DNA from: HGM04593 sp045634085
GTDB taxonomy: Bacteria; Bacteroidota; Bacteroidia; Bacteroidales; Bacteroidaceae
DNA: 32,271 nucleotides
Reading direction: 5' to 3'
Assembly: GCA_045634085.1 (NCBI GenBank)
Contig: JAZQZM010000062.1
Coordinates: 1-32,271, forward strand
Position 1 is the first letter of the stretch. The number at the start of each line of letters is the position of its first letter. The notes under the pieces were generated by a model that was not told where the DNA came from, searched no databases, and worked only from the letters and a program-made list of their open reading frames with translations. The position numbers were made by a program, and so were the translations under genes. Positions 31,588 to 32,271 of the stretch are shown piece by piece.

Positions 31588-32271
31588 TTACTTAGCAGCG
31601 ATTACACGAGCCATCTCACAAACCTTGTTTGAGTAACCCCACTCATTGTCGTACCAAGATACAACCTTAGCGAAGTTAGCGTCGAGAGAAATACCAGCCT
31701 TAGCGTCGAAGATTGAAGTGTTAGCGCAGCCACGGAAGTCTGTAGAAACTACAGCGTCCTCTGTGTAGCCGAGGATACCCTTCAACTCGCCCTCAGAAGC
31801 CTCCTTCATTGCAGCGCAGATGTCAGCCATTGTAGCCTCCTTCTCCAATACAACTGTAAGGTCAACTACAGAAACGTCTGAAGTTGGAACGCGGAACGCC
31901 ATACCTGTGAGCTTGCCGTTGAGAACAGGAAGAACCTTACCTACAGCCTTAGCAGCACCTGTTGAAGATGGGATGATGTTCTCGAGGATACCACGACCAC
32001 CTCTCCAGTCTTTCTTAGAAGGACCGTCAACAGTCTTCTGAGTAGCTGTAGCAGCGTGTACAGTTGTCATAAGACCCTTAACGATACCGAACTTGTCGTT
32101 CAATACCTTAGCGATAGGAGCAAGACAGTTAGTTGTACAAGAAGCGTTAGAGATGATGTCCTGACCAGCGTATGTAGTGTGGTTAACACCGTATACGAAC
32201 ATAGGAGTGTTGTCCTTTGAAGGAGCAGACATGATAACCTTCTTTGCACCAGCGGTGATGTGCTTGCGAGC
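31588..32271 (-). CDS. gap: Glyceraldehyde-3-phosphate dehydrogenase (type I), C-terminal part (partial)
   Basis: The minus-strand frame is open from the right edge to TAA at 31588, giving about 227 residues. The catalytic Cys motif SNASCTTNCLAP, TVHAATATQKTVDGPSKKDWRGGRG, NIIPSSTGAAKAVGKVLP, GMAFRVPTSDVSVVDLTV and the C-terminal SWYDNEWGYSNKV are unmistakable. The start and the NAD-binding domain lie beyond the window. The enzyme phosphorylates glyceraldehyde 3-phosphate in glycolysis in the cytoplasm. An ATG at 32232 is internal (MSAPSKD). Codons are restricted to a few strongly preferred ones, as in highly expressed genes. A terminator follows. Confidence 0.97.
   Translation of the reverse strand, partial: ARKHITAGAKKVIMSAPSKDNTPMFVYGVNHTTYAGQDIISNASCTTNCLAPIAKVLNDKFGIVKGLMTTVHAATATQKTVDGPSKKDWRGGRGILENIIPSSTGAAKAVGKVLPVLNGKLTGMAFRVPTSDVSVVDLTVVLEKEATMADICAAMKEASEGELKGILGYTEDAVVSTDFRGCANTSIFDAKAGISLDANFAKVVSWYDNEWGYSNKVCEMARVIAAK

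Overview
The window reads as a chromosomal segment of a member of the Bacteroidales (Bacteroides, Phocaeicola or Prevotella-like; the genus cannot be fixed from this sequence). The evidence is promoter-like pairs of the Bacteroidetes type (TTG or TTTG, about 20 bp, TAnnTTTG), weak Shine-Dalgarno sequences, lipoprotein-type exported hydrolases, and gene families typical of this order. No tRNA, rRNA, CRISPR array or intact insertion sequence was seen.

Layout. (1) 1-3208: the end of UDP-glucose 6-dehydrogenase and a UDP-sugar 4-epimerase flank a two-gene ATPase/HNH nuclease pair of the Septu (PtuA/PtuB) type. A defence pair therefore sits between two nucleotide-sugar genes. (2) 3209-4080: a scar holding the beginnings of two dead polysaccharide genes, including a flippase remnant, plus strong inverted repeats. 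(3) 4101-4559: a small sigma-70-like protein with its own promoter. (4) 4790-16765: a plus-strand exopolysaccharide/capsule operon. It starts at a recognisable promoter and structured leader and runs through a WecG/TagA/CpsF glycosyltransferase, an acyltransferase, a Wzx flippase, a second acyltransferase, a ferredoxin/F420-hydrogenase-beta-like protein paired with a polysaccharide pyruvyl transferase, an EpsG-like Wzy polymerase, two GT4 glycosyltransferases and a TupA-like ATP-grasp protein. It ends at a perfect 34-bp palindrome. Together these could build, modify (acyl and pyruvyl groups), flip and polymerise a repeat unit. Another dead glycosyltransferase fragment lies inside, so the locus has been reshuffled by cassette exchange.

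(5) 16794-22683, minus strand: a very large protein with phage tail-fibre features and a C-terminal polysaccharide-deacetylase-like domain, an unrecognised 194-residue coiled-coil protein, and an NTP_transf_5-type nucleotidyltransferase. (6) 22885-28271, plus strand: a 5'(3')-deoxyribonucleotidase-like HAD protein, a REP-like palindrome cluster, a RhuM-Fic/Doc fusion overlapping an AlaX-like tRNA-editing protein by ATGA, a RidA/FkbO-like protein and a lipoprotein M3 peptidase (Dcp). (7) 28549-29034: an Hsp20 with a cysteine-rich insert. (8) 29098-32271, minus strand: a lipoprotein GH35 beta-galactosidase and the C-terminal part of glyceraldehyde-3-phosphate dehydrogenase, which runs off the window.

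The most interesting points are the tail-fibre-like deacetylase beside the capsule operon, the Septu pair embedded between sugar-nucleotide genes, the Fic/AlaX overlap with a possible duplicated 5' end, the cysteine-rich Hsp20, and a GT4 enzyme lacking the second glutamate of its EX7E motif. All family calls come from reading translated motifs, with no database search.
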